A DNA stretch of 64,000 nucleotides from NCBI GenBank assembly GCA_964019055.1, contig OZ025209.1:10661981-10725980 (forward strand). Direction: 5' to 3'. A program made the translations under genes and the position numbers. The notes beneath the pieces are model-generated. The model was not told where the DNA came from. It searched no databases and worked only from the letters and a program-made list of their open reading frames with translations. This DNA is from Anthopleura xanthogrammica. Its lineage: Eukaryota > Cnidaria > Anthozoa > Actiniaria > Actiniidae. Positions 23,740-46,000 of this stretch are shown here, piece after piece (the first letter of the stretch is position 1; each line of letters opens with the position of its first letter).

Positions 23740-24320
23740 TACTTACATTCAGTGCCAAAAGCTCAACATTACCGCCTTCAGAATCATAGTTTATACAAGC
23801 ACAACACGGCCCAGGAAATACAGAACCGTCAGCGTTCAAGTGCACTTAAAATGGCTTTCAATTTATAAACGTATCATTGACTTTTGGATGTTGTGTGGGC
23901 GAGAGAAAGGATTGTCGATGGGCAAGATTTTTCTTTAAATATGATTTTCTCGATTTTTTTTTTACGGCAAGAATTCTATTTTCAGATCACCTCTGCACGG
24001 CGTCCATTTTTTAAATTTTTAACCATTTCGTTTTATAAAAATTGTCAAAGATATTGAATACTGCAGAGTGAATTGCAGAGTCTTTTAAGGGCCAAAATCA
24101 GGCTAAACTAACATGTTTTCCCTATTGTAGCCAATATACCTTCCGGGAGAAATATTGAGATGCAAATTGTAGCTGTAAAGTTTAGGTTTTGAGGCACGCG
24201 AGTCATGCAATCTCAAGATTCAAAGGCATTTTACAACAAGGTTATTGATCATGAGAATAGCACTTCTGGAGTTGGTTTGCTTAAATGAAGAATGGTTAAG
24301 AACATCACCACCACTACCTT
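23740..24320. other. Non-genic stretch
   Basis: AT-rich sequence with no supported gene, RNA or recognisable element. Confidence 0.45.
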
Positions 24321-24326
24321 TACCAA

Positions 24327-24339
24327 CAACAACAGCAGC

Positions 24340-24382
<43 letters not shown>

Positions 24383-24462
24383 GCAACAGCAACAGCAACA
24401 ACAGCAACAACAACAACAGCAATAACAACAACAACAACAACAACAGCAACAAAATCAACAGT
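24327..24462 (+). repeat. CAA trinucleotide microsatellite
   Basis: About 135 bp of CAA units with CAG interruptions. The poly-T, N, Q and L frames here are artefacts. A looser CAG/CAA-rich stretch continues to about 24720. Confidence 0.95.
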
Positions 24463-24479
24463 GTTGGCTTAGCCTGATT

Positions 24480-26470
24480 TTGGCTCTTAAAAGAACAGCA
24501 GCATTAGTAACAACATCAACCTGTTACTACAAAATTAAACACATGACAGCAGCAGCTGTAGCAACAACAGCCGACAACAACACAGAATAGGAGTAGATGA
24601 CAGCGCAGCACTAACAGCAGCAACAGCAGCAGAAGCAGGAGGAGTATACTGGCAACATCAGACACTTCAAAAGAAAAGATTATCAGCGAAAGATAACAAC
24701 AGTGCTCAGCAGCAACAAGCCAACAAAGTCTTTGGTCCTTATTATACCTCGCCACAAAAATGACGACCTACTGAGCCGCGTTGCAAACCTAGACAAGAAA
24801 ATCTCCACTAAAAAAAAGATATCTAAAGAAAATTCGTAATTCACCGACAGAATGCAAAGTAAGAGTTAAAAACAAAAATCTTATTTTACAAGAAATTAAT
24901 ACTTCAGATCAACTGAGAAAGACAGAATGGGAAAAATATAATATTTATAATAATATAATATAAATAAAGTACCAAAAATAAGCATTCTTACTTTGTTTCA
25001 CGATGGTAAGGTTTTTCAAAAACTGCATGGTCAAACATAATCCTTTGGTTTCACTTGGCAGCATGTTTTCGCAATTCTCTCTCGGTTGTGTTGTCGGATG
25101 TTCATTCAGTGAATTTTTTAGTGTCTTGTATGGCTTTTGAAGTGCCTTAACTGTTCGCACATTAGTCTGTGCTTAATATAGAACAAATTGATGGATTCTC
25201 TTAATGTGTCATTCGACAGCCCTTTTGGATATCGTCTCCCTTGTTTCCTTTCTCGAAACTTCGTTTGACAGTGTCTTAATCAAGTAAAGGTATATATTGT
25301 TGAAAGTGTCTGAGTGACTCACGCGAGCTTTAATCTGAGGAATCGAAAATCTAAAGTATCAGTCATTATTCATAGCAGGGGAGGGGGGGTATTCATCGCC
25401 AGGGGAGGGGTCCAGATAGGAGTTTTTTGTTGCAATACTATCGTGATCACCTGATCTCCCCTAATAAGCACTATCTTTATTTGTGACCCCTTCAGTTCTA
25501 GTCGTTGCTACTTAGTGATCCCCCCATATATACCTATTCATTTTTAGCTGATCTACCTCCACGTGTTCGTAAAAAGCATGTCATCCCCCACCCAAACCCT
25601 CTCCCTCCAGGCGGTAAATAATAACTGCTCCCTTACGCAGGAAGTGAAATTTTGAACTTGAAAACATCTGTAGGGAAGATTCGTTCTTACAGAGACCAGA
25701 CATACATGCCTTGAGGGTCTATCTATTCTCTACATATCGCCACTTATATATATTGATGAAAAATCCTTTGAATCTAGGTTTCTATTTCTAGAACGAACTA
25801 GTTTTACACGATCTAGTTTTTCTAGTTATTCTTGCTTCTAGCTTTCAGCTGAAGTTCAGTATCGTTTCATCCCCCGTCCCCCTCCCCCAGGAATTCCACT
25901 CGAAAATGTTCATTGCCCCTCCCCCCTACTTCAAGGTAATTGCCATTGCTGATTCAATTGAAAGTTTTCCTAAAGATTTCCTCACTGCTTTGAGCTAGGG
26001 TATATTTTTGTACATGCCCCAAAGACCATCACGAATGCCAAGATTTCAAATCAACTCCAATCCTGTATCCAAGAATCTCTTGAGACATTTACTCAACCAG
26101 GGATACAACAATTACCCAAGGAACAGTGCCAGTGGCTGGCTATTAATCACATTAGCTCAGTAGCGGAAAAGTCAAAAAAAGCGTCAGTTATTTTGAGTTA
26201 GGCAAGCGACACAAGTGGTGTAGTTGAAACTTCGTTGGACTTTAGATTCATATCGATGTAATTGGTTGTTTTTAACCGGCAGCAGTCTTAAAATACACGG
26301 TATTTGGCATTTAGGTGAAGTATTTTTAGAATAGAATACATTTGGAACCGGATAACAGCTTGTCCTTTGCATGATGCTCGTGGTCTTGTGGGCCATGGTA
26401 GCTTCAAATAATGTGATCGATTATGCATTATTTGGAATGAGGCCACCGCAGAGTACTGCTCTTTATTGTT
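24480..26470. other. Mostly non-genic; one weak candidate exon
   Basis: The only coding-like segment is on the minus strand at 25166-24992. It is a 58-codon open exon bounded by a CACAG acceptor and an AAA|GTAAGA donor, with the motifs LPSETKGLCL and FLKNLTIVKQ. Composition looks protein-like, but no family is recognised and no partner exon was found in frame. The rest contains C-rich runs (25380-25930) and AT-rich DNA. Confidence 0.4.
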
Positions 26471-26682
26471 CTGTTTTTGTCCCTTCTTTCCTTCAAACTG
26501 CTATTGTTTGTTACTTACAATATTTATCTATTTATTTCTGAGCTGTTTGTTTGTTTGGTTATATATTTATTTATCAGTAGTATGACTTTGTTCGTTGTTT
26601 GGTTGGTTTGTTGGTTGCTTGTTCGCTCGTTCGTTCGCTCGTTTGCTTGTCTGTTCGTTCGTTCGTTCGTTTGGTTTTCTAG

Positions 26683-27005
<323 letters not shown>

Positions 27006-28864
27006 ATTTATTCGTACGTTTGTCTTTTTTTGTTTATCAGTATATAATTCTAACCTTATTATTTCGTCCCGCTTCGTCTGACCGTTTCCATGGCCTTTTG
27101 ATCGTTACTTCCAAAACACATCATCCATTCTAATTCCCTAATTAAATTACTCCAAAAATTAGCATTTTACTCAAACTGGCCTCTCTTTTCTACCATCTCA
27201 CATCTTTTTTGAAGAATATAATTATTACTAGCGAAGAGATTTTGAATACAATTTTTAACTCCTACAAAATTTCGGGAATCAAATCAAATCAAATCAAGAT
27301 AAAAAGGAATAAATAAGAAACTTGAAATTAAACAGTATGGAGGTTTTTATTTACTTAGCTTCAATTTTACATCCGGACTTAAAAAACACCAAAAAGCTAA
27401 AGATAGATCTCTCTAGCACGAAAAAAATAATAATTGTAATTCCCTAAATGAATTTATGTTCAAGCCGTTTATTTATAAGATATATTTTGTTTGAAAAATT
27501 ATATTTGTAGCTTGCTGTGATTTATCTTCATGCTTCTCAAGAAAAGGTTAAAGAATAGACGAAGTACAAAAGGATAAATATCTAAATAGGAAATTATGAG
27601 GGCACTTACATACAAAGAACCTGTTCTGAGCAAGCACTTTAAATTCTCCTTCGAATTAATCGTTCATAAATACCAGTTTTTAAAAGAGCATGGCTTCAAA
27701 ATATTCTGTTATTCAAAATAGACGTTTGTCCTGATTGTCAATATTGTTTTCATCTAAAAAAGGTATTTAATGTCTATAAAGCTCATCACGTCTCTAAGTT
27801 TTGTCTCTTGAAGTTGAAAGGACGCCGACTAAAATATATGAAAAATGATTCATTCAAAGCAAATTGAACCTATATTAATAAGGGGACTGTACAAAAACAC
27901 CTTTAAAAACGATTGATAAACAAGATAGCCATGAATTATGCATAAACTTGTAGTTTCTTAACGGAAAATTGATGAAGAGTATTTTTGACATTTCAAAGTT
28001 GTAACTAAAACTTCCAAAATTCTGTTCAACTCGTTGGTAAACAGCGAAAAAAAATTGGTTTCTAAGTTAAATATTTTCATATTTTTAACTCTTGAAGCCA
28101 CTGGTTGGTTTTAGTTCATTCTAAAATAACATTAGGACCCTTTATACAGAGACTGATACGATTGAATTGGGAGTATATTTTTGACGTGTTCATGATATAT
28201 GTGTTTTGCAACATTACTTGATCAACGACTACTATATTAACACAAATTTATCACATTTTCAAAGAATTTTTAAACCGTCAAAATTGCTGTTTGCTGTTGA
28301 ACTAAATAAATGGTATTTATCATAAAAATATAAGCTACCAATCGAGTTTATAAAGTGTCTAAACTGAACACTAGTAGAAAAATAAGAATATTGGAAATAC
28401 TTTTTCCTTACCTTCATTTTGGATTTCTAGTTCATGTGCTCGAAGTTCGTACGGCTCTGACGAGCTTCGTTTACTACAACAAATACAAAACAGTGTTACC
28501 ATTCTTTAACGTCCAGATTATCACATCGGCAATTGTGTTGGTGCTTTTGCGAGTTAGAAAGAGAATAAGTGTTGAATCTGCGTGAATGTCGGCCGATACT
28601 AGTCTCACCTGCTTGGCTAACTGACTCAAGCGACGATTTTAATATTCATGAGGTTTCGACCCCGGTCAGACGCGTTTGTCAAGGAAATTTTCCCGCCAAA
28701 AGAAAGCAGAAAAAATAACAGTTTTTTTTAACTCGTGGATACGCGAAGCGTAGAAACGAGTTATTATTTTGGGCGAAAGAATTTAGCATGAATATTATTG
28801 GTTCCCAATTTTGGCCCACTTTCACTCACATTCCCACTAACATTACAATCAATTTAAATGCGTA

Positions 28865-29040
28865 CGACTCTCGCTCACATTTACAGAGGGAGGAAAGCCT
28901 GAGGACCCAGAAAAATCCTTCATGGCAAGGAAGAGAACAGTACATCAAACAAACTCAATTCACATGTGTCGTCTGCAGGAATCGAAAGCGTGACCCGACC
29001 AGCACGGACTCGCGGTGGTGCAACGCGAACGTTTTACCTC
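28865..29040 (-). mobile_element. tRNA-derived SINE-like repeat
   Basis: The reverse complement matches the plus strand at 48290-48545: shared GAGTTTGTTTRATGT, TGTTCTCTYCT and GGTTTTCCTCCCTCT-like blocks in the same order. The head region (CACCACCGCGAGTCC ... CGATTCCTGCAG) looks like a degraded box B. No coding capacity. Confidence 0.5.
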
Positions 29041-29160
29041 TTAAAAGCCACTAACCCTTGTCAAAAAAAACTAGAATAAAATATTTTTGCTTAAGAAATA
29101 TTTTAAATTGTTGAGTCCAAGTTTCAGTTTTTTCGCGGTTTTCGGTCTTCCATGACTTAC

Positions 29161-29264
29161 CTTGATCAAGACCTTTAAGGCGCACAAAGTTGCGAGTGAA
29201 AATTGAATAGCCCTCTTTCCTTATTCCGTCCAAATTAAATTTAGCATCAACGATAGATAGAATT
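29161..29264 (-). CDS. Candidate orphan exon, unknown protein
   Basis: A 104-nt open segment bounded by CCAG on the left and a strong AAG|GTAAGT donor. The reading begins ILSIVDAKFNLDG and continues IRKEGYSIFTRNF. Composition is protein-like and the splice sites are good, but I found no partner exons and recognise no family. The ILSIV start echoes a segment of the ORF at 15861-16376; this may be chance. It could be an exon of a gene with long introns or a relic. Confidence 0.3.
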
Positions 29265-30635
29265 CTGGTTTGGCCACGAAATTGAAAACAAGTTGAGATT
29301 GTTTCCCTTTTTTTGAATTAACTTTAGAAAAAGAATCATAGCTTCTATTCTCGCATTAATGCACGTTCAGAAACCTCTTATCTTGGCTTACTTTGTTATC
29401 GCTATGCCCGCGTCCTAATGCGTCGTTTCGTTTACAGGCAAAAAAAATCTTCCGCGACAAACCTCTCGATATACCTGATTACATTTTACCTTAAGATCTT
29501 GGAAAGAAAAGATGAAAAGCGCCAATGACTTACCCGATTAAGGTGTAACGACAGCCTTTATTCATTTCTTCTGGTTTAAGAAAGGAGCATAAGTGAAACC
29601 TATTTGGTTATATTTGTATTTTGCATGATAGGTAACATGAACTACCGGAAAAACCAACCGAACAAATGCGTAATCCTTTCCGGGCCAATGTGTCTATCGA
29701 TCACGAAAATGGCGCCAAAACAAACACCGGATAAGTACTATTGCTAGGTAGAAATTTATGAATGGCTTTTGAAAATGAAAAAAATTATTGCTTAAATTTT
29801 TTTTGACGGTTTTGGAACTGGCAGCTTGTCATGTTGATCGATTCTTGACCCGTTTTATTAAACAGGGGAATATGTTAGAAATTGTATGGCTTTAATTGAT
29901 TTAACAGCGAGAGAAACACTTAGAGGACTGTATTTTATTTACATTTCGTGCGCTACTTAATGCATTTTATATAATGACAACTATTACATTTTTCCTATCC
30001 CTTTTAAAGAGTATGTATGCCGAATTTTTTTTTATTTTCAAATAAATTTTATGAAACCAATTATTGTCGGGCAAAAACGTATTTGCTGAAAGTGCATGCA
30101 CAGATAATCTAACAAGGATTTTTCAGATATTCTTCTTTATCAAGTCATGCATCTGGTAACGATCGATATCGATTTTTTTCCTCCAAGTTCTCCGCTGTTC
30201 TTCCTTCCTCCTACAAGAGTCATAGGTTTGTTTGTTGGTAGATGGATGTGAGGTCTTGCTCTGATGAAACAAGCAGGCATGGAGAGAGGCAATACTAGTA
30301 AAGAATGATCTTCCATTTCTTTCATTTCCACACCCCATACTTGATTTACTAGCGTATAATTCTGTGCATGCTCTAAGTTAAAACTCTCGTCCTCTCTGTC
30401 AACCCCTTATTTTTTTTTGAATTCTCTTTTCATCCCATCCAACTCTCCTATTTCTTCTCCCATTTGCACTTCTCTTCAAATTAACTCAATGATTTTCCAT
30501 TAGCATGCTACTTTACCGGCTATGCTTGATATCGTGTTTTACTTTAATGACTTAATTTTTATAGCAATATTTTAATTACTGCTTTGTGCTGTCAAAAACG
30601 TGAGTAAGTGGTTTTTATCTCACTAAGGATTTTTT

Positions 30636-30702
30636 TACCGTGTTCTCCGGTTTTCCTCCCTCCGCAAAAATCAACTCATAAATTCCAATTCGATCTTACG
30701 TC
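30636..30702 (+). mobile_element. SINE fragment
   Basis: GTGTTCTCCGGTTTTCCTCC, then CTCCGCAAAAATCAACTC and AAATTCCAATTCG, match the 3' part of the family at 36515-36735 (reverse strand there). Confidence 0.5.
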
Positions 30703-32873
30703 GTAAAGCTTAAATAGCAATCACTCACTGTATGATGGCCTTAGAATAACGGTTTTTTTTATTTCCATTTTCTAGACATATCAGTATGATAATTAAGATG
30801 GTGAACTGCGTTTCATAGTTAGGCTAGTAAATTTCAACTTTAATACTCTTCCTTGTTTCCGGCCAGCGAATGTTTGGACCATGCAGTTCATCATAACGTT
30901 AGAAAACCGTGTAAGTGTTCAAGAACACCTGCTAAAAGTAATTAATGGCGTTTTCATCTAGAATTTTTTTGTCAGTATCGCGTTTCTTCGCTTTTCAAAC
31001 TCAGTTAGATATTTTCTGTTTCAGTCACGTGAGAGTGAGGCTTATGCAAATAACCCACGTGCACGATCATGTGTTGCGAAACTGGATGAACGTTTATTCA
31101 ACTCATCACTAAGGTTTTTGTTAAAAAAAAATTTTAAAAACCAGATGGATGTTCATACATTTACTGTATAGACCAGTTACCAATGTTTACGTTTTTGTAC
31201 ACAAATATCTCCAAAACTAAAAGTCAAATCGCAGAAATGAATGTACTGTCTGTTTTCATATATGCTAAACAACGTATTTGTGGATAGAAAAAGTCACTAC
31301 GGACACCCAGTATCGAGCATTTCAACAGGTCTCTGAGGGGGGAGGGGGTATTTACCGGTACCCACCACCCAATAAAATCGGGTCCCTGTTTTGACCTTGT
31401 CCCCTTCAGGTATGCGCGCGCATGTCAAAAAAAGCGCTAATAGTATTTTTTATAAATAATAATTAGCCTTTTATAAATAATAATTAGTCTTGGATCTCTC
31501 AAGTATAACAGTTATCGTGTCACGATTTACTATAACACCGCTCGTTTTCATAATCGTATACCCGTATACGTTTTCATATACGTTCTGTAACGTGCGTCGA
31601 TTTCTGTAAAATGTCTATGGTATATGACATAGCAAAGCAACACGTCTATTCGCAACTTTGACATGAAACTCGAATTCGAGAATGATCTATTCGTTCAGTT
31701 GAACAGTGTAGCCTATAACAGTTTTCGTATAAGTGAGAAACCGATGGTGACTTACAACACGTACATGGTATTGCACATATCATAACATTGAAATGGTTTC
31801 TATTGTTATCTTGCGAATCATCCAATCATATTCGTAGTCACAGCAACGGTACACAAATTCAGTCTCATTCATTCAAAAATTGCTCGATATATACAAGAAA
31901 ACTTAAATACATTATTTTTTTCATGCGTTTTATTCCAGTCTAGTCATTTGTCTTCGATGAGAAGGTGGATGATGTTGCATAACCAATGAGGCGTCTAAGG
32001 AATGATTTAACGACCAAATGACTATGTTTTGGTTATCTCCCGGCGAGCTTCAAAGAAATACTTTAGCAGACGATAATGAAGACACTAATTTGGAAACCAT
32101 GTTTGAGAAATGACATGAAATGGATAATCAATACCACTAGACCTAGCCTCCTTACCGAAAATATATTTTTTGGATTACTTCTTTGATTGGGATCCCTGTG
32201 GTAATATTCTCTCCTTGGCTTATTTCTGCTTAATCCACAGGGTTCCCGTGTAAATCAGTGAAGGCCATGATTTGCCACGAGGACAATAATAGCCCTTGCT
32301 CTTTAGTATGGAAGCAATGTTTTCCCATGGTTACTTTCTAAGAGTATTGCTTTTTCTGTTAATTATTATTAGAAGATAAATAATATAGATGAAACTCAAA
32401 TGCAAGGAATCCTAGGCCCAGTTTAGACGTCGATTTTCTCATGAGCCCAACGCATTGAAAACAATAGATAGTAAGGCGGTTTCTTTGATGTCATAAGGTA
32501 CGGCTCACGAGAAGATCGAAACTGAGCCTAATTTTCTGTTATATTACATTTTTTTTACACACTGAAAGGCAGCAAAAAATAAAATAATCTTTCATGATTT
32601 TATTTGAATTTGCTCGTTTATAGTGGTGTAAATATTTGAACAAATATCCCACGAGATCGATGTGTGCGAATATCATATGTGCGAAGATATATTTAGTTAA
32701 AATAAGCTTGAAAAACTACTCAGAATAGATGTTGAATAGCGCTATTTTTTACCAACAAAAAGAAAACATTATTGATACAATGAGATTTTAGAATTAAAAC
32801 TTTACAGTACGATCCAAATTCAATAGATAAATGTGTTTTGCGTTTTATTTTCAATAATTTTTAATGTAATGGC

Positions 32874-33126
32874 CTACTTTGGCGATACGGCCTCTTGAAT
32901 CCTGCGCAAGGCATTATGTGGCGTCCAGGGGGGAAAACAAAACAAAGATGGCGGATAATATATAGAGAGTTTCGTTTTTTTTTAAATCTTTTTTTCATGT
33001 TCATCTTCTTAATTCATCTCTTGTCAAATTGTCTCGTGATGAATTGTTGATGTTTCTTGGCGCCGTTAATCAAATTAAGCTTTGTATTTGCCCCCTACCA
33101 AGATAGACGCCGTATCGCCGAAGTAG
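32874..33126. mobile_element. MITE-like element with 22-bp inverted ends
   Basis: The left end CTACTTTGGCGATACGGC and the right end GCCGTATCGCCGAAGTAG are inverted with one mismatch. The 253-bp interior contains AAGATGGCGG and no gene. It lies just downstream of the septin gene. Confidence 0.7.
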
Positions 33127-33384
33127 TTCATTCCAATTTCTCTGCAACTCCAGAGTTCCACCTCACAGACGCGCGCTTTCTTTGCAAAAAGAGCGGGAAA
33201 GAGAACAACCGGAAGTTACAACGAAACCGAGGATTAACCTATTAACGGAAGTAATAGTTCAGTTCCTCGTAAACTGATTGCGTAAATAATTCACAAAAAA
33301 ATAATATAAATACCAATGATTTATACACAGTTCGTTTTGAGATGTTTGAATATTGTGATTATTGTTGTATTAAAACAAAAACGG

Positions 33385-42460
<9,076 letters not shown>

Positions 42461-43055
42461 GGTTGACCAATATCTTGATTCTAAGGATATAGGATTAGAG
42501 GATTTCTATGATATTCAGATGTTATGAGTAAAGGAATGAATCAAACTGTTATGGCATCAAGACAAACACTGTCAGGGAATGTATCCGCTTAACTAGCACT
42601 CCATCCTTGCCCAGCCGTGACCACTTCCGGTTCAAAGCAATGCAAATTAAGCAAAGAATTTCCTGTCATTGTATCTCCAAGGGTTTAAATCTACGCCCTT
42701 TCGACCCGTGTCAATTATTATCCGATAAAACTCTAACGTTATTCTTTTCGGAAAACGATAAAATCTACTAAAACTTTAAATAAATAAGGTTTTTTTCCCG
42801 CCAAATAGGACTTGGACTTCCGGTTGTTGTGTGGACGAGCGCGCAAGGCAGCCTGGGAGCTCCGGTTAATAATGGCGGCCAACGAAGCGATTGTGAAATT
42901 TCTCCGCTAAAAACACAGCCAAAAATCATCCAAAATAAAACAATCTGGACTCGACTCAGCTATGTAGAGACTGGAAATCTCAAGGGGTTTTTTAAAGACA
43001 GCTTCAAGGATTGGTATGGTGATATTTCTGTGAATTAAAGTGGCTGTTTTATGAT
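42461..43055. promoter_or_regulatory. Putative bidirectional promoter, septin/MED19
   Basis: 595 bp between the two divergent start codons, too short to hold separate distant promoters. It includes AATAATGGCGGCC (42870-42882), a YY1-like context, and a 12-codon upstream reading frame for MED19. No TATA box is obvious. Shared promoter use is inference from spacing. Confidence 0.5.
42872..42910 (+). CDS. Upstream ORF in MED19 leader (12 codons)
   Basis: ATG in a good initiation context (AATAATGGCGG) followed by eleven further codons and TAA, ending 145 nt before the MED19 ATG. The peptide begins MAANEAIVKF. If the MED19 transcript starts upstream of 42870, as the promoter spacing allows, this would be a uORF able to dampen MED19 translation. 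The transcription start is not visible. Confidence 0.3.
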   Translation: MAANEAIVKFLR

Positions 43056-46000
43056 ATGGTTTCAACAACTTCCACACCGACTCCAACAACACAAACAACT
43101 TCTTCTTCTTCGTTTTATCTGCTTCGAAATGATCCCCCTCGTGAGTATTAAAGCCAAATTAGTTCGTCTCTAACCCAGGAGACCAGTCATGTTTAATGTA
43201 GTTGTTTATTTTGGTTAATAGCGACGACTTCCAGTGACACTCCGTCTGGAAGTGAAAACCTTCTGGTTCATCATGGGCTCGAGCAAGTTTACCAAAAATT
43301 CTGCAGCAAAAAAGTCAAAGAAAGTCTAAGTGCATTTTTACCTCATGTACCAGGTAAACACCAGCTATTTCCTTATCTATTAAGCTTGTTATTCTTTCTC
43401 ATTGTTTTATTTAATAATTTTATCGATTGCGTAAAAGATTTATTTTACATTATGAATCCGGTAAGACAATAAGTTTGAGCTATTATTTTCGAATTCCACG
43501 CTTTATCATTATATGAATTACTTCGATCTTTGAAGCTCTATTTAACCTATAAACCCCGATTCCACAGTGTTTTTAAAACTATCTTGACCCATCTCTTTTT
43601 GATGTATTCAAAAGATTATAATGTTGATACCTTTTGGTAATTTATTTCTTGGAAAAGCAAAATTAATTGTCTAATGCTGTTAGCAGGCTGTTATAATCGC
43701 CTTGATTCTCTCGTGATCTTTTGTTTCTTCTGCATAAACGACAAAAAAAAGAAAAGAAATTCTTATAGATCGAATTGTTTTGTTAGAGAAGAATATATAG
43801 TGGCTTGCCACTACTATTAAGCTTATTCAAGACATGTGTAATTATGACAGGGAAAAAAATCGCTTTCAGAATATATAGCCCTTTTTCGAATTCGTAAAAT
43901 ACCGCTGTGTTCATTGACTACAGATTCATTTACGCAGGGTTAGCCTCAGTTCAAAACATTCACAAATACCAACGGTATAAAGAATGCAACACTTCAAAAA
44001 TACAAATACTTTGAAATTCCACAAACCTTCACACTAGACACATGAATATTCTACACAACATCGAGGCTAACCCTGCACAAATCAGGGGCAGTAAGGGTTT
44101 TTTCACATGAAATTGTGAACTGGGTTTTTTTTTTGTGATCTGAGATGAGCATGTTATAAACTTTGTGATTCGTGAATTTTCTTGAATAAACGTTTGATAA
44201 TTTCTGTGAGATATGATCATCCTTTTTTTAAATTTTTGTGAACTGTGCCGAGACCCTGTTTACCCTCCTCATAAATGAATCTGTAGTCAAGGAAGACAGC
44301 GGTATTTTACGAATTTGAAAAAGAACTATTGTTTTCAAATTATTTTTTCAACATCAAAATTTAAATGTGTTGCTACTATTCTTGCTGCTGATGCTGTTGC
44401 TGTTGCCTCTCTGGCCGTTGTTACTGCTATTATCTCAGCTGCTGTTATAGTGCAATACTCCTAACAGTGGCCACCCAATTTAATTTTTACAAGTATTTTT
44501 ATGAGTTCAACGAGAATTTGTACATTTTTACATGAGGTCAAAGTCATGTCAGCAAAGATTTTATTTATATTTGCGACAGAAAGGACCAAAAACATGCCAA
44601 GTTGAAATAATTGAGCGAGTTTAAAAATTAATATGGCAGCCACGGTGAGGCACGTCGCACTTTAATATTGATGCTGTTAATTTATTCTATTGACTCAATA
44701 AATTTACATGGCACAACTATCAGTTGGATAATTTTCAATTGCTGTTATATCTATGCTGTTGCCACTTCTATTGTTGATGATGTTGTTGTCAATGCCATTG
44801 ATATAATTATTATTACTGTACTGATTTTGCTAATATTGCAATCCATCCTATGGCTACTATTGCTGTTGTTGATACTGTTGCTGCTGTGTATTGATGATGT
44901 TGCTGATGCTATTGATACTACTGCTGCATGCTGCTGATGTTTCTGGTGATAGCACTGATGAGACTGATATTGCAGATGCTATTGCAATCGTTGTTGTCAT
45001 TGTTACTGATTGATACTCCGACCAGGACCACTTTGATAAACTAGTGTCATTAACCAATCACATTGCAATATTTAGTTCAATATTTTTAACCAGCCAATCA
45101 GATCGCACATCAATAATAAAAGAGTGTGAGAACATGATAATCTGATTGGCTAATGCTATTATCAGTTCAATCTCTGTCTAGTTTACTGTTATCTGATTGG
45201 TCATTTATTGAAGTGGTCCCGTTTAGTGTGTCAGCACAGTAATGTATCTATATGACTGTTGCCATTTGACAGTAACATGCATAATTCAACAGTATCTCCA
45301 TTTAAGGCTCCCTCAGACACATTTCTATCAGCAGTTTACATTTCTATCTTATAGTGAATCATAAAACCAGCCAGCTTCACCTCAAAATGTATTGGTTTAA
45401 TGTATAAAAGTTTGTGCATAAATGTATACAAAAAACATTAAAATAATGTGGTCATACTGTACTTATGCGTGTCGGGCTGTAATATTAACTGCAACTGCAA
45501 AGTATACAGCTGTAGTTCTGGTTACCCTATATTTACTGAGTGATTTTTTCCATTGAATTGCAGGGTATGTTGATGAGAAAGGAAATCCAGATAATAGGTA
45601 ATAGGAATAATTAATTTAGTATTGAAAATAGAAACTTAAGGTTGACAATGACATTGCTCAAAATTAATGGAATTACTCAGGGCTCAAAATAACGGCTGGT
45701 CAACGGTCAGTGTCCGGCCAAATTTGGTATTTGACTGTTCAAATACAGTTTTGAACAGACATGTTGACCAGTCATATTTTAAAGAAATGAAATGAAATAT
45801 CATATGCCAGACTTCTTGGCTGGAGGGATGGATTGATGTATTGGTAAAGAGCGATAAATGGGGGATTGGAAGGAGGGATGGATGGATGAAAGGATTGGTG
45901 GATAGAAGGAAGGATGAATTGTTGGATGGAAGGTTGGAGGGAGGGAGGGAGAGGTTTATGGCAGAAAAGAATGCAAACGCAAAAAGGGAAAAGACTAATA

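Larger units (their letters stand above)
27010..33384. other. Long gene-poor stretch
   Basis: AT-rich DNA with no complete gene. It contains a candidate orphan exon (29161-29264), SINE pieces (28865-29040 and 30636-30702) and an inverted-repeat element (32874-33126), each listed separately. The right end probably includes the septin 3' UTR. Confidence 0.5.

Noticed and set aside
44668..44937. Hydrophobic 89-codon frame resembling a membrane protein
   Set aside because: Caused by triplet low-complexity sequence in a MED19 intron, with no splice support.
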